Shown piece by piece: positions 9,041 to 17,486 of a DNA stretch of 64,000 nt (positions within the stretch are counted from its first letter, which is position 1; the number at the start of each line of letters is the position of its first letter). The notes beneath the pieces are model-generated. The model was not told the DNA's origin. It saw only the letters and a program-made list of their open reading frames with translations, and did no database searches. This DNA is from Hyphomicrobiales bacterium (lineage in GTDB: Bacteria; Pseudomonadota; Alphaproteobacteria; Rhizobiales; Beijerinckiaceae), in NCBI GenBank assembly GCA_930633495.1, contig CAKNFJ010000001.1, positions 3,929,001 to 3,993,000 on the forward strand, given 5' to 3'. A program made the position numbers and the translations under genes.

Positions 9041-9123
9041 GAGTCATCCGATCCGTGTCAAATTCGACTCACCTCGACAAGGATCGTTAACTTTCTCCGA
9101 GGAAGCGCTTGCGCTCGGGAATC
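9041..9123. promoter_or_regulatory. Cluster of three GANTC (CcrM) sites upstream of ctrA
   Basis: GAGTC at 9041-9045, GACTC at 9066-9070 and GAATC at 9119-9123 lie within 83 bp, 136-218 bp before the ctrA start codon. GANTC is the CcrM methylation site of alphaproteobacteria, and a GANTC site in the ctrA promoter couples transcription to replication in Caulobacter. A cluster here suggests methylation-dependent control. The sites are seen; the regulation is inferred. Confidence 0.5.
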
Positions 9124-9258
9124 ACGGTTTGTTAACCAGTTTCCTCGTAGCGTGTCGCGTGGCGTTTCATTGGGCAAGTGCGTCGTCGTCAAGGGCCGAA
9201 CGGTCCGGGCGTAAGCAACGGTCAAACCTGCCCTGCGGGCGAAATTGGGGACGTGGAC

Positions 9259-9960
9259 ATGCGGGTTCTGCTGATCGAGGACGATAGCGCGACCGCTCAA
9301 AGTATCGAGCTCATGCTCAAATCCGAGAGCTTCAACGTCTATACGACGGATCTCGGCGAAGAGGGCGTCGATCTCGGCAAGCTCTACGACTACGACATCA
9401 TCCTCCTCGACCTGAACCTGCCGGACATGTCGGGTTACGAGGTTCTGCGCTCCTTGCGCGTCGCCAAGGTCAAGACGCCGATCCTGATCCTCTCCGGCCT
9501 CGCCGGCATCGAGGACAAGGTGAAGGGCCTCGGCTTCGGCGCCGACGACTATCTCACCAAGCCGTTCCACAAGGACGAGCTGGTCGCCCGCATCCATGCG
9601 ATCGTGCGTCGCTCGAAGGGCCATGCCCAGTCGGTCATCACCACCGGCGACCTGGTCGTCAATCTCGACACCAAGACGGTCGAGGTCGATGCCGCCCGCG
9701 TGCATCTGACCGGCAAGGAATACCAGATGCTGGAGCTGCTCTCGCTCCGGAAGGGCACGACGCTGACCAAGGAGATGTTCCTGAACCATCTCTATGGCGG
9801 CATGGACGAGCCCGAGCTCAAGATCATCGACGTCTTCATCTGCAAGCTGCGCAAGAAGCTGGCGAACGCGTCCGACGGCAAGAACTACATCGAGACCGTC
9901 TGGGGCCGCGGCTATGTGCTGCGCGAGCCGTCCGAGGCCGACGAGCGCATCCCGGCCTGA
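9259..9960 (+). CDS. ctrA: Cell-cycle response regulator CtrA
   Basis: An OmpR-type response regulator of 233 residues, the master cell-cycle regulator of alphaproteobacteria. The receiver domain (1-115) begins [19 protein letters not shown] and has the phosphorylated Asp at residue 51 ([14 protein letters not shown]), Thr/Ser at LILSG and Lys101 in the YLTKPF motif. The winged-helix DNA-binding domain (125-225) includes '[16 protein letters not shown]' and '[12 protein letters not shown]'. The start at 9259 gives the canonical N-terminus; an upstream in-frame ATG would add 27 unrelated residues. CtrA receives phosphate from ChpT, whose gene lies at the far side of the chemotaxis cluster. A clear terminator follows. 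Confidence 0.97.
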   Translation: MRVLLIEDDSATAQSIELMLKSESFNVYTTDLGEEGVDLGKLYDYDIILLDLNLPDMSGYEVLRSLRVAKVKTPILILSGLAGIEDKVKGLGFGADDYLTKPFHKDELVARIHAIVRRSKGHAQSVITTGDLVVNLDTKTVEVDAARVHLTGKEYQMLELLSLRKGTTLTKEMFLNHLYGGMDEPELKIIDVFICKLRKKLANASDGKNYIETVWGRGYVLREPSEADERIPA

Positions 9961-10055
9961 CGCAATTCCGTCGCCCGCCCGTCATCGGGCGGTCATGAAA
10001 CGACGGCATACAGTTTTTGACCTGATCGTCGGATGTACACGACAGGTCGACGGGA

Positions 10056-10078
10056 CCCCGCCGAGAGGCGGGGTTTTT
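10056..10078 (+). terminator. Rho-independent terminator of ctrA
   Basis: CCCCGCC (10056-10062), a GAGA loop and GGCGGGG (10067-10073) form a perfect 7-bp GC stem followed by TTTTT. It lies about 95 bp after the ctrA stop. The rest of the 279-bp stretch up to cheR shows no convincing gene. Confidence 0.85.
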
Positions 10079-10239
10079 GTTTGTGCGCAGGCCGGCCGCT
10101 TTCTCGGCTGAACCGGGCTGGTCCCGCTTCCGTCATGGTCGGGCCTGCGCCGACATCCGCGTCTTCGCTGCCCGAAGCTCGTGTTCAAGACATGGATGCT
10201 CGCCACAAGGGCGAGCATGCTGGGAACTGAGAGCCGCGC

Positions 10240-11130
10240 TCAGGCGCGCCAGCCGATAAGGGGAGCGAGGCCGGGCTGAAGGCCGTGCGTCGCGACAGCC
10301 ATCCGCGCCTGCGGGGGAGGGGCCGCACGGCGGTAGAGCCCGCGATGATCGGGGTCGCAGGCGAAGCCCGTCGCGAGGCCGAGAACGGTTTCCGTGGCGC
10401 CGAGCACCAGGGCACCGTCGGGGGCAAGGCGCGGTGCGAGCAGGTCCAGCACCTTCACCTTGGTCGGCACGTCGAAATAGATCAGCACGTTGCGGCAGAA
10501 GACGATGTCGAAGCGGCCGAAATGGTCGTTCCGCTCCAGCAGGTTGTGCTGGCGAAAATCGACCATGCGGCGCAGCCGCTCCGACACCTGCCATTTGTCG
10601 CCGCGCTGCTCGAAATGCTTCAGCAGCCTCTGGATCGGCAGGCCGCGCTGGATCTCGAACTGGCTGTAAAGCCCCGAGCGCGCTTTTTCGAGGATTTCCG
10701 CCGAGATATCGGTGCCGATGATCTCGATCTTCCAGCCGGCGAGCCGGTCGGCAACGTCGTCGATCAGCATGGCTAGCGAATAGGCTTCCTGACCGCTCGA
10801 TACCGCCGCGCACCAGATGCGAAGCGAGCGGCTGGCGGCATTCGCCGAAAGGCGCTCGGGCAAGAGGACGTCGCGGAACAGGTCGAAGGGCGCCCGATCG
10901 CGGAAGAACAATGTTTCGTTGGTCGTCATCGCATCGACGACGGCATTTTCCAGCAAGCGGTCGCCGCCCAGCCGCAGCCGGGTGACCAGCGTCGCGATAT
11001 CGGAGAGGCCGCGCCTCCGGCAGAGGATGCCCAGGCGGCTCTCGGCCAGATATTGCTTGTCGGCCGTCAATGACAGGCCCGAGCGCTGCAGGAGGAGCTG
11101 GCGCAGGAAGGCGAAGTCGGCTTCGGTCAT
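10240..11130 (-). CDS. cheR: Chemotaxis protein methyltransferase CheR
   Basis: S-adenosylmethionine-dependent methyltransferase that adds methyl groups to glutamates of chemoreceptors. The 296 residues comprise the N-terminal helical CheR domain (about 1-75, ending 'NETLFFRD') and the catalytic Rossmann domain with 'CAAVSSGQEAYSLAM', 'IIGTDISAEILEKAR' and the signature 'DIVFCRNVLIYFD'. No C-terminal pentapeptide-binding or TPR extension is present. Its ATG overlaps the cheB stop by four bases (ATGA), which indicates translational coupling. It is the last gene of the chpT-cheR cluster. Confidence 0.95.
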   Translation of the reverse strand: MTEADFAFLRQLLLQRSGLSLTADKQYLAESRLGILCRRRGLSDIATLVTRLRLGGDRLLENAVVDAMTTNETLFFRDRAPFDLFRDVLLPERLSANAASRSLRIWCAAVSSGQEAYSLAMLIDDVADRLAGWKIEIIGTDISAEILEKARSGLYSQFEIQRGLPIQRLLKHFEQRGDKWQVSERLRRMVDFRQHNLLERNDHFGRFDIVFCRNVLIYFDVPTKVKVLDLLAPRLAPDGALVLGATETVLGLATGFACDPDHRGLYRRAAPPPQARMAVATHGLQPGLAPLIGWRA

Positions 11131-12245
11131 GCCGGCTGCACCCCGCGGACCAGGCAGCGGATCGAGGCACCGATCTCGTCGAGGGGGATGACGGTGCTGG
11201 CATGGTGCGCCCGGACCACCGAACCCGGCATGCCCCAGATCGTGCTGCTCGCCTCGTCCTGGGCCAGGACGGCCGCTCCAGAGCGCCGGAGGGCGCCTGC
11301 GCCCTCGGTGCCGTCGCTGCCCATGCCGGTGAGCACGAGGCCGAGCGCTGCGGCGCCGAGATGGCGGGCGGCGTCGTTGAACAGCACGTCGACCGCGGGC
11401 CGGCAGAAATTGACGGGGGCCTCGTCACCGATCCGCGCGACGATGTGGCCGAGGCGCCGGTCGATGCCGAGATGGCGGCCGCCTGGCGCGATATAGACCG
11501 TCCCGCGCATCAGGCGCTCGCCGTCGAAGGGCTCGCGCGCAGGCGCGCCGACCTGATTTGCGACCTGTTCGGCGAAGGAAGCCGTGAATAGGGGGGGCAT
11601 GTGCTGGACGACCAGTGTCGTCAGATCGTTCAGGCCCTCGCCGATGTCGAACAGTACCTTGGCGACGGCGCGCGGGCCGCCGGTCGAGGCGCCGATCACG
11701 AGATAGCGCGGCATGGCCGAGACCAGGGGGCGCAGGTTGACCGGGCCGGCATGCGGAAGGTCGATGACGTCGACCTCGGGCGGCAGGCCGCCGGGTTTCA
11801 CATTGGTATGGACGATGTTGCCGAGCTTGAGCAGGAACTCGCTGCGGAAATCCAGGGACAGGGTCATGCCGGCGCGGCTGTCCGGTTTGGAGACCACGTC
11901 CATCGCGCCCTTGGTCATGCATTCAAGCGCGATGCGCGTATTGCGTTCGTTCAAGGTCGCGGCGAGCAGGATGCCCGTGCGTGGACTTTCCTTGAGGATC
12001 TGCGGCAGGGCGGCTGCTCCGTCGACGCCCGGCATGTCGAGGTCGAGCACCATCACGTCGGGTTTGTAGCGCGTCGCGTGGGCAACGGCGGTTTCGCCGT
12101 CCCCGGCCACGGCGACGACATGGAAATGGCCCGCTTCTCCGAGCCAGCGCGCGAAAAGTCCGCGCACGACGACGGAATCGTCGGCGATCACCACCGTCTT
12201 GTGCCGGTTGGCGGAAGCAGCGGTGGCAGAGCGAGGCGTCATCAT
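11127..12245 (-). CDS. cheB: Chemotaxis response regulator protein-glutamate methylesterase CheB
   Basis: Removes methyl groups from, and deamidates, chemoreceptors when phosphorylated by CheA. The 372-residue protein has an N-terminal receiver (about 15-135) with Asp68 in 'VLDLDMPGVDG' and Lys120 in 'SKP', then a CheB methylesterase domain with the Ser187-His215-Asp311 triad (GASTGGP, QHMPP, GMGSDG). A stretch of about 15 polar residues precedes the receiver; the ATG pair at the start makes the exact first codon uncertain. It lies between the cheY gene and cheR in one transcription unit. Confidence 0.95.
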   Translation of the reverse strand: MMTPRSATAASANRHKTVVIADDSVVVRGLFARWLGEAGHFHVVAVAGDGETAVAHATRYKPDVMVLDLDMPGVDGAAALPQILKESPRTGILLAATLNERNTRIALECMTKGAMDVVSKPDSRAGMTLSLDFRSEFLLKLGNIVHTNVKPGGLPPEVDVIDLPHAGPVNLRPLVSAMPRYLVIGASTGGPRAVAKVLFDIGEGLNDLTTLVVQHMPPLFTASFAEQVANQVGAPAREPFDGERLMRGTVYIAPGGRHLGIDRRLGHIVARIGDEAPVNFCRPAVDVLFNDAARHLGAAALGLVLTGMGSDGTEGAGALRRSGAAVLAQDEASSTIWGMPGSVVRAHHASTVIPLDEIGASIRCLVRGVQPA

Positions 12246-12288
12246 GCCGGTGTTCGTCTGTCGGGTGGCCGCATCGAAACCTGTCGGT

Positions 12289-12654
12289 TCAGAGCAGGCC
12301 GACCTGATGGAACTTGGACGCCACGATTTCCTTGTCGAAGGGCTTCATGATGTACTCGTCGGCGCCTGCATGCATCGCGCGGGCGATGTGGGCGATGTCG
12401 TTTTCCGTGGTGCAGAACACGACCTTCGGCCGCTTGCCGCCCGGCATCTGCCGCAGCGTGCGCAGGAATTCGTAGCCGTCCATGATCGGCATGTTCCAGT
12501 CGAGCAGCACGGCATCGGGCATCTCGCCCTTGCAGGAATCGATCGCGCGCGCGCCGTCCTCGGCTTCAGCGATGCGGAACTGGAGGCCCTCCAAGATCCG
12601 GCGGGCGACTTTGCGGATCACCGCTGAGTCATCGACGACGAGGCAGTATTTCAT
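12289..12654 (-). CDS. cheY: CheY-like single-domain response regulator
   Basis: A stand-alone receiver of 121 residues starting MKYCLVVDDSAVIRK. The acidic pocket (DD at 8-9), phosphoacceptor Asp52 (LLDWNMPIMDGYEF), Thr82-Thr83 and Lys104 (MKPFDKE) are all present, so it should be phosphorylated by CheA and act on the flagellar motor or serve as a phosphate sink. Rhizobiales usually have two CheY proteins; which type this is cannot be told. An ATG 12 bp upstream (METAM) is an alternative start. The gene lies 29 bp after cheW and 43 bp before cheB. Confidence 0.92.
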   Translation of the reverse strand: MKYCLVVDDSAVIRKVARRILEGLQFRIAEAEDGARAIDSCKGEMPDAVLLDWNMPIMDGYEFLRTLRQMPGGKRPKVVFCTTENDIAHIARAMHAGADEYIMKPFDKEIVASKFHQVGLL

Positions 12655-12683
12655 GGCGGTCTCCAAAAATGCGTGGCTGCCGC

Positions 12684-13190
12684 TCAGGCTGCGGCAGGAA
12701 GGTCGAGATCGAGAACGGCATCGAGATCGAGGATGAGGAGGAGTTCGTCGGCAAGGCGGTGAACGCCCGTCGCCAGTGCCGCCCAGACGCGGTCGAGGTG
12801 AACGGGCAGGGGATCCAAGGTGGAGCGGTCCAGCCGGATCACCTCACCCACGGCATCGACGATCAGGGCATAGGCCTCGCCACCGTGATCGATGCCGATC
12901 GCCGTCAGTTCGCCGGTGTCCGGTGCGCCCGGCCCGGCCGCAACCGCCTTGCCGAGGCGCCGGCGCAGGCAGATCGCGGTGACGATGCGCCCGCGCAGAT
13001 TGAGCAGCCCGACGATTTCGCCCGGCGCGCCCGGAACGGCGGTGATGCGGCTGGTGATGAAGACGTCCTGGACGCGACCGATCGGAAGGCCGAGCAGCTG
13101 CTCGCCGATCCGAACCGTCACATAGTCGAGCGAGTCGCCGAAGCCTGCGGGCGAGACGGAGAGGGCGCGGTCGGGAGCAGGGCCGGTCAT
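12684..13190 (-). CDS. cheW: Chemotaxis adaptor protein CheW
   Basis: The scaffold protein that links chemoreceptors to CheA. The 168 residues form one CheW SH3-like domain: 'DYVTVRIGEQLLGLPIGRVQDVF' opens it and 'GEIVGLLNLRGRIVTAICLRRRLG' is the most conserved part. A short polar extension of about 20 residues precedes the domain. The ATG overlaps the cheA stop by four bases (ATGA), so the two are translationally coupled, and cheY follows 29 bp later. Confidence 0.93.
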   Translation of the reverse strand: MTGPAPDRALSVSPAGFGDSLDYVTVRIGEQLLGLPIGRVQDVFITSRITAVPGAPGEIVGLLNLRGRIVTAICLRRRLGKAVAAGPGAPDTGELTAIGIDHGGEAYALIVDAVGEVIRLDRSTLDPLPVHLDRVWAALATGVHRLADELLLILDLDAVLDLDLPAAA

Positions 13191-15799
13191 GCCGCCTGCC
13201 TCATGTCGGTATTTCCGGCGTTCAACTGGTTCAGCAGCGCGCGGCGATCGAACTTCGCGAGGACTTCGTCGAGACCCGCCTGCGCGGCGCGCATATGGAG
13301 ATCGGGGGTCTCGCAGGTGGTGAGCCCCAGGATGCGCAGGGCCTTGCCGTCGGCTTTGCTCCGCAGCGCCGCGGCAAAGGCGAAGGCGGCGTCGCTGTCG
13401 CGGTCGAGATCGAGCAGGGCGATGGCGAAGCCGTCGCCGGCCGTCGCCAGCGCGATATCGAAGTCGGTGGCCATGGTCACATGCTGGCCCGATGCCTTCA
13501 TGATCGGGCTGAGCATGTCCCGCAGGAAATCGGACGGCTCGACCAGGAGGACCCGCGCGGCGGCAGCGGAGCCGCGCTTCGCCGTCAACCAGCCGGGGCC
13601 GTTCAGCGGCAGGTAGTGTGCCAGATCGATGAGGTCGGTGGCGCGGCCGCGGATCATAGCCGAGCCGATCACGCCGGGCTCGTCGGTGGTGGCCATGTCG
13701 AGCTCGAAGCTGTCTTCGACGATGTCGACGATCGCTTCCACCGCGAGCGCGGCGGTGAGGTCGCCGTCGGAGACGATGACGAGCGGCTGGATCCCCTGGC
13801 TGCGCAGCTGCGTATCCGCGATCGGAGTGATCGGGATCAGGCGTCCGCGGTAGTGCAGCAAGGTTCTGCCGCCACCGCGCTGGAACTGGCCGGCCTCGAC
13901 CTCTTCCAGCCGGGCGACGAGCGAGAGCGGCAACGCCTGAAGGCTCTCCGTGCCGGTCCGGAAAACCAGCATCGTCGCCTTTTCGGTGCCGGGTGCGAGA
14001 GGCGAAGCCGCTTGCGGCTCGGGGGCGGTCTCGCCCGACAGGCTGGCGCCGATGAGGCCGGCGACGCCGTTGGGGTCGACGATCAGGACGACGGCTCCGT
14101 CGCCGAGGATGGTGTTGCCGGAGAAGAGAGCGATGTGGCGCAGCTTGCTCGACATCGGCTTCACCACGATCTCCTCGGTGTGGAAGACGCCGTCGACGAG
14201 GATACCGAACTGGCGTTCGCCGATCTGGGTGATGACGATGAAGCCTTCGCCTCCGTGCCGCTTCGGCGCGCCCATCAGCTCGGACAGCGACACGATCGGC
14301 AAAAGCCGCCCGCGCAGCCGCAGCACCGGGGCGCCGTTGATCTCCTCGATGCGATTGTCGTCGCCCGCCTTGACGCGGACGAGCTCGCGCACCGCGATCT
14401 GCGGGATGGCGTAACGCTCATTGCCCGCCACCACGATCAGCGCCGAGATGATGGCGAGGGTGAGTGGGATCTTGACCGTTATGGTCGTGCCGAGACCGGG
14501 ACGGCTGGTGATGTCGATCGTGCCGCCGATCGAATCGACATTCGCCTTGACGACGTCCATGCCGACGCCGCGGCCGGAGACTGCCGTGACGGCGTCCGTC
14601 GTCGAGAAACCGGGCAGGAAGATGAAGCGGCTGATCTGGGCGTCGCTCAGCCTCTCGGCTTCGGCCTCGCCGACGAGACCCTGGGCGACGGCCTTGCGGC
14701 GGATGCGCCCGACGTCGAGCCCGCGCCCGTCATCCGCGATGGCGATCGTGACGGAGCCTCCCTCGTGATAGGCGCTGAGCCGGATCGTGCCTTGCTCGGG
14801 CTTGCCGGCCTCGCGCCGCTCGTTCGGCAGCTCGATCGCATGATCGGCGCAGTTGCGCACCATATGGATGAGGGGGTCCTTGATCAGGTCGAGGATCTGG
14901 CGGTCGAGTTCGGTGTCTGCCCCTTCGGTCGCGAGTTCGATGCGCTTGCCGAGTTCGGCGCTGAGGTCGCGCACGATGCGCGGCAGCTTCGACCAGGCGT
15001 TGCCGATCGGCTGCATGCGCGTCTTCATCACGCTGTCCTGCAGCTCGGCGGTGATCAGCGACAGGCGCTGCAGCGGGGCCTTGAGCCCGGCATCCTCCTG
15101 CCGCCGTGAGACCTCGAGGAGCTGATTGCGCGTCAGCACCAGCTCCGAGACCATGGTCATCAGATGCTCGATGGTATCGACGTTGACGCGCAGGGTCGCC
15201 GGGCCGCCGTTGCGGACGTTCTCGCCCTTGCCTTCGGAGGAGGCTGCAGGCTCGCTGCCCTCGATCCGGCCGTTGCGGCCGCGCTGCGGCTCGGGAGCAC
15301 TGCGGAAGACGATATCGTCTGATGCGGGTTCGGCCGTGACGGCGACCTGGCCGTGGCGCGCGAGATAGGCCGCGACCGGATCGAGCGGCACCTCGGCCGG
15401 CTGGGTGTGGGCGAGTTCGTTGCGGGCATGCTGGGTCAGAGCCAGCAGCTCGCCGATCAGCCGCTCGTCGTTGCCCTCGGGCTCCTGCCCCTTGTCGGCG
15501 AGTTCGGAGAGGATGTCCTTGATGCGGTCGATGGTCTCCAGAATCGCGGTGACGGCGCTCGGCTTGACCGTCGCACCGTCACGGAACTGCCCGATCACCG
15601 ACTCGGCCGCATGGGTCAAGGCTTCGAGCCGCGGCAGCCCGATGAAGCCGCAGGTTCCCTTGACCGTGTGGACCAGCCTGAAGATGTTGCGCAGCACGTC
15701 CCGATCGTTCGGGTCCTGCTCGAAGCGCACGAGTTCCCGATCGACCGTGTCGAGGTTTTCGCCGGTCTCGGTCAGGAACTCTTGCAGCAGCTCGTCCAT
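13187..15799 (-). CDS. cheA: Chemotaxis histidine kinase CheA with a second CheW-like domain and C-terminal receiver
   Basis: The central chemotaxis kinase, 870 residues, longer than the usual 650-700. Domains in order: HPt domain with phosphorylated His44 (LVHTVKGTCGF); a polar linker (about 130-205) in which no clear P2 domain is visible; dimerisation helices; HATPase with N-box 'DPLIHMVRNCADHAIE', G1 'DDGRGLD' and G2 'GRGVGMDVVK'; a CheW domain (about 450-580); a second, divergent CheW-like segment (about 605-735, 'LLHYRGRLIPITPI'); and a receiver-like domain from about 745 with an Asp-containing 'IALLDLDRDSD' and a Lys near the end (VLAKFD). The receiver may be an internal phosphate sink. 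cheW overlaps its 3' end. Confidence 0.95.
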   Translation of the reverse strand: MDELLQEFLTETGENLDTVDRELVRFEQDPNDRDVLRNIFRLVHTVKGTCGFIGLPRLEALTHAAESVIGQFRDGATVKPSAVTAILETIDRIKDILSELADKGQEPEGNDERLIGELLALTQHARNELAHTQPAEVPLDPVAAYLARHGQVAVTAEPASDDIVFRSAPEPQRGRNGRIEGSEPAASSEGKGENVRNGGPATLRVNVDTIEHLMTMVSELVLTRNQLLEVSRRQEDAGLKAPLQRLSLITAELQDSVMKTRMQPIGNAWSKLPRIVRDLSAELGKRIELATEGADTELDRQILDLIKDPLIHMVRNCADHAIELPNERREAGKPEQGTIRLSAYHEGGSVTIAIADDGRGLDVGRIRRKAVAQGLVGEAEAERLSDAQISRFIFLPGFSTTDAVTAVSGRGVGMDVVKANVDSIGGTIDITSRPGLGTTITVKIPLTLAIISALIVVAGNERYAIPQIAVRELVRVKAGDDNRIEEINGAPVLRLRGRLLPIVSLSELMGAPKRHGGEGFIVITQIGERQFGILVDGVFHTEEIVVKPMSSKLRHIALFSGNTILGDGAVVLIVDPNGVAGLIGASLSGETAPEPQAASPLAPGTEKATMLVFRTGTESLQALPLSLVARLEEVEAGQFQRGGGRTLLHYRGRLIPITPIADTQLRSQGIQPLVIVSDGDLTAALAVEAIVDIVEDSFELDMATTDEPGVIGSAMIRGRATDLIDLAHYLPLNGPGWLTAKRGSAAAARVLLVEPSDFLRDMLSPIMKASGQHVTMATDFDIALATAGDGFAIALLDLDRDSDAAFAFAAALRSKADGKALRILGLTTCETPDLHMRAAQAGLDEVLAKFDRRALLNQLNAGNTDMRQAA

Positions 15800-15888
15800 G
15801 CCGGACCATCACTCAACGCGGAACCGTACAGGGACTAAAGCAGAAGATGGGTTTATGATCGGTTGAGATCGCCCGTCGAAGGCTGCGC

Positions 15889-16530
15889 TCAGGCCGGTTT
15901 CGCAGCCTTGATCGTCACGGTTTCGCCGTCGATCGCGATCGCGATGTCCATTCCGGCGGCGCGCGCGACCATGCCGGTGTAGACCGGCTGGACCGCGTGG
16001 GCGTCGATCGTGCCGCCCGGCGCGTTGCCGGCCAGCAGTTCCTCGACATGGGCCGGGATCCGGGCGTGCGAGCCCGTGGCCGCGATCTCGAACGAGCCCT
16101 GCTCGCCGTCGACGGTGGCGCGCGAGATCAGCTTGCCGCCGCGCGGCACCGCCTGCGACGCGATGATCAGCAGGTTGAGCAGGAGCTTGACCTGGTTCTT
16201 CGGCAGGAGGGCGCGCGGCGCCTCCCAGTCGAGCGACAGCTTCTCGTCGTTCAGGAAGCCGTTGGCGACGTTGCCGGCATCGCCGAGGTCGATCATCGCG
16301 CCAGCCGATCCCGCCGCGCCGAAGGCGAGACGCGCGAACTGCAGGCGGGCCGATGCGTTGCGGGCGCTCTTCTTGATGAGTTCGAGCGCGAAGTCGCGCA
16401 TCGACGGATCGTCTTCCTCCAGAACCTCCAGCGCGTTGACAACCGCGCCGACCGGGCTGATCACGTCATGGCAGACGCGGCTGCAGAGAAGAGCGGCCAG
16501 ATCGAGCGAGTCGAGCGAGATGGCGGTCAT
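15889..16530 (-). CDS. chpT: Histidine phosphotransferase ChpT
   Basis: Dimeric phosphotransferase that relays phosphate from the hybrid kinase CckA to CtrA and CpdR. The 213-residue protein has the diagnostic motif 'LLCSRVCHDVISPVGAVVNA' with the phosphorylated His at residue 21 and an H-box resembling a DHp helix, followed by a degenerate HATPase-like fold without ATP-binding boxes. It is the first gene of a reverse-strand run that continues, after 89 bp, into cheA. Its partner gene ctrA lies on the other side of the same cluster, which places two cell-cycle phosphorelay genes around the chemotaxis operon. Confidence 0.9.
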   Translation of the reverse strand: MTAISLDSLDLAALLCSRVCHDVISPVGAVVNALEVLEEDDPSMRDFALELIKKSARNASARLQFARLAFGAAGSAGAMIDLGDAGNVANGFLNDEKLSLDWEAPRALLPKNQVKLLLNLLIIASQAVPRGGKLISRATVDGEQGSFEIAATGSHARIPAHVEELLAGNAPGGTIDAHAVQPVYTGMVARAAGMDIAIAIDGETVTIKAAKPA

Positions 16531-16636
16531 GAGGGCGAAATCCTGCGTGCTGCGATGCGCCGGGTGTGGGGCGGCGATGCCGCCAGATATGCTGCCATCT
16601 TGGTTTTCATGTGGTTAATCGCCATATTCGGGGCGA

Positions 16637-17482
16637 ATGTTCAAAGGATGGGCCGCCATGATCGGCCGTGACGATCCCCGCCTGCGCGATAGCGACGGGC
16701 TGGGGCGCAAACTTGCGGAAGCTGCCAGAACGAGCGCAACCGTCCTGCTGGCGAAGCGGGCCGCGCGCGACGTGAAGCTCAAGCAGGACGGTTCGCCGGT
16801 CTGCTCGGCGGATCTTGCCGCCGACCACGCCGCCAAGGAATCGTTGGCGCGGCTGTTCCCCGGCTTTCCCGTGGTCAGCGAGGAAAGCGTCGACAGCGTC
16901 GCGCCGGGCGAGGTCTTCATCCTGCTCGATCCCCTGGACGGCACGCGCGAATTCCTCGCGGGCGGCGACAGCTATTGCGTCGCCATCGCGATCGTCTGTG
17001 ACGGCAGGCCGATCGCGGGAGCGATCGCCGCGCCCGCCATCGGCCGGCTCTGGTTCGCGGGCGTGCATGCTTATGTGCAGGACTTCGCCGCCGATGGCAG
17101 CGTTCTGGGCGAGGCGCGCCGCATCGGCGTGCGCGCTTTGCCCGATGACGGCCCCGTGGTCCTCGTCAGCCGTTTTCACGGCGACAGCCGAAGCGACGGT
17201 ATCGCGGCGACGATGTGCTGCAGCAAGGGCGTCCCCGTCTCCTCGGCCGTGAAGTTCGGCCTCATCGCCTCGGGGGAGGCCGATCTGCATGTGCGCTGCG
17301 GCCAGACCATGGAATGGGATATCGCCGCCGGCGACGCCATTCTGTCGGCTGCGGGCGGAGTCGTGCTGACGCTGGACGGCACCTTGCCGCATTACGGCGT
17401 GATCGAGCGGCAGTTCCGCAACCCGCCCTTCGTCGCGGCGTCGAGCGAGGCGCTCGCCCGGCGCGCCATTGCGGGTTGCTGA
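16637..17482 (+). CDS. cysQ: 3'(2'),5'-bisphosphate nucleotidase CysQ
   Basis: Inositol-monophosphatase-fold, magnesium-dependent phosphatase that removes the 3' phosphate from PAP, the by-product of sulfate assimilation and sulfotransfer. Metal-binding motifs are visible: 'PVVSEES', the signature 'LLDPLDGTREFLAG' and the C-terminal 'MEWDIAAGDAILSAAGG'. Length 281 agrees with the family. A second ATG eight codons in (MIGRDD) is possible. The gene faces away from chpT and converges with the YHS-domain gene 4 bp downstream. An inositol-monophosphatase activity cannot be excluded from sequence, but the overall pattern favours CysQ. Confidence 0.88.
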   Translation: MFKGWAAMIGRDDPRLRDSDGLGRKLAEAARTSATVLLAKRAARDVKLKQDGSPVCSADLAADHAAKESLARLFPGFPVVSEESVDSVAPGEVFILLDPLDGTREFLAGGDSYCVAIAIVCDGRPIAGAIAAPAIGRLWFAGVHAYVQDFAADGSVLGEARRIGVRALPDDGPVVLVSRFHGDSRSDGIAATMCCSKGVPVSSAVKFGLIASGEADLHVRCGQTMEWDIAAGDAILSAAGGVVLTLDGTLPHYGVIERQFRNPPFVAASSEALARRAIAGC

Positions 17483-17486
17483 CGGT

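Larger units (their letters stand above)
8830..9258. promoter_or_regulatory. Divergent control region between fliI and ctrA
   Basis: This 429-bp stretch holds no convincing gene. It is AT-richer than the flanks and contains four TTAA tetramers (8936, 8949, 9087, 9132), three GANTC sites and one near-canonical CtrA box (listed separately). It should carry the promoters for fliI (leftward) and ctrA (rightward). In Caulobacter the ctrA promoters are controlled by CtrA itself and by CcrM methylation of GANTC, so the same logic is plausible here. The exact -35/-10 elements cannot be read with confidence. Confidence 0.65.

Noticed and set aside
13295..15109. A 604-codon open frame on the + strand
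   Set aside because: It lies antisense to cheA, has a biased Arg/Asp/Gly/Ala composition and no domain; it is a high-GC shadow of the true gene.
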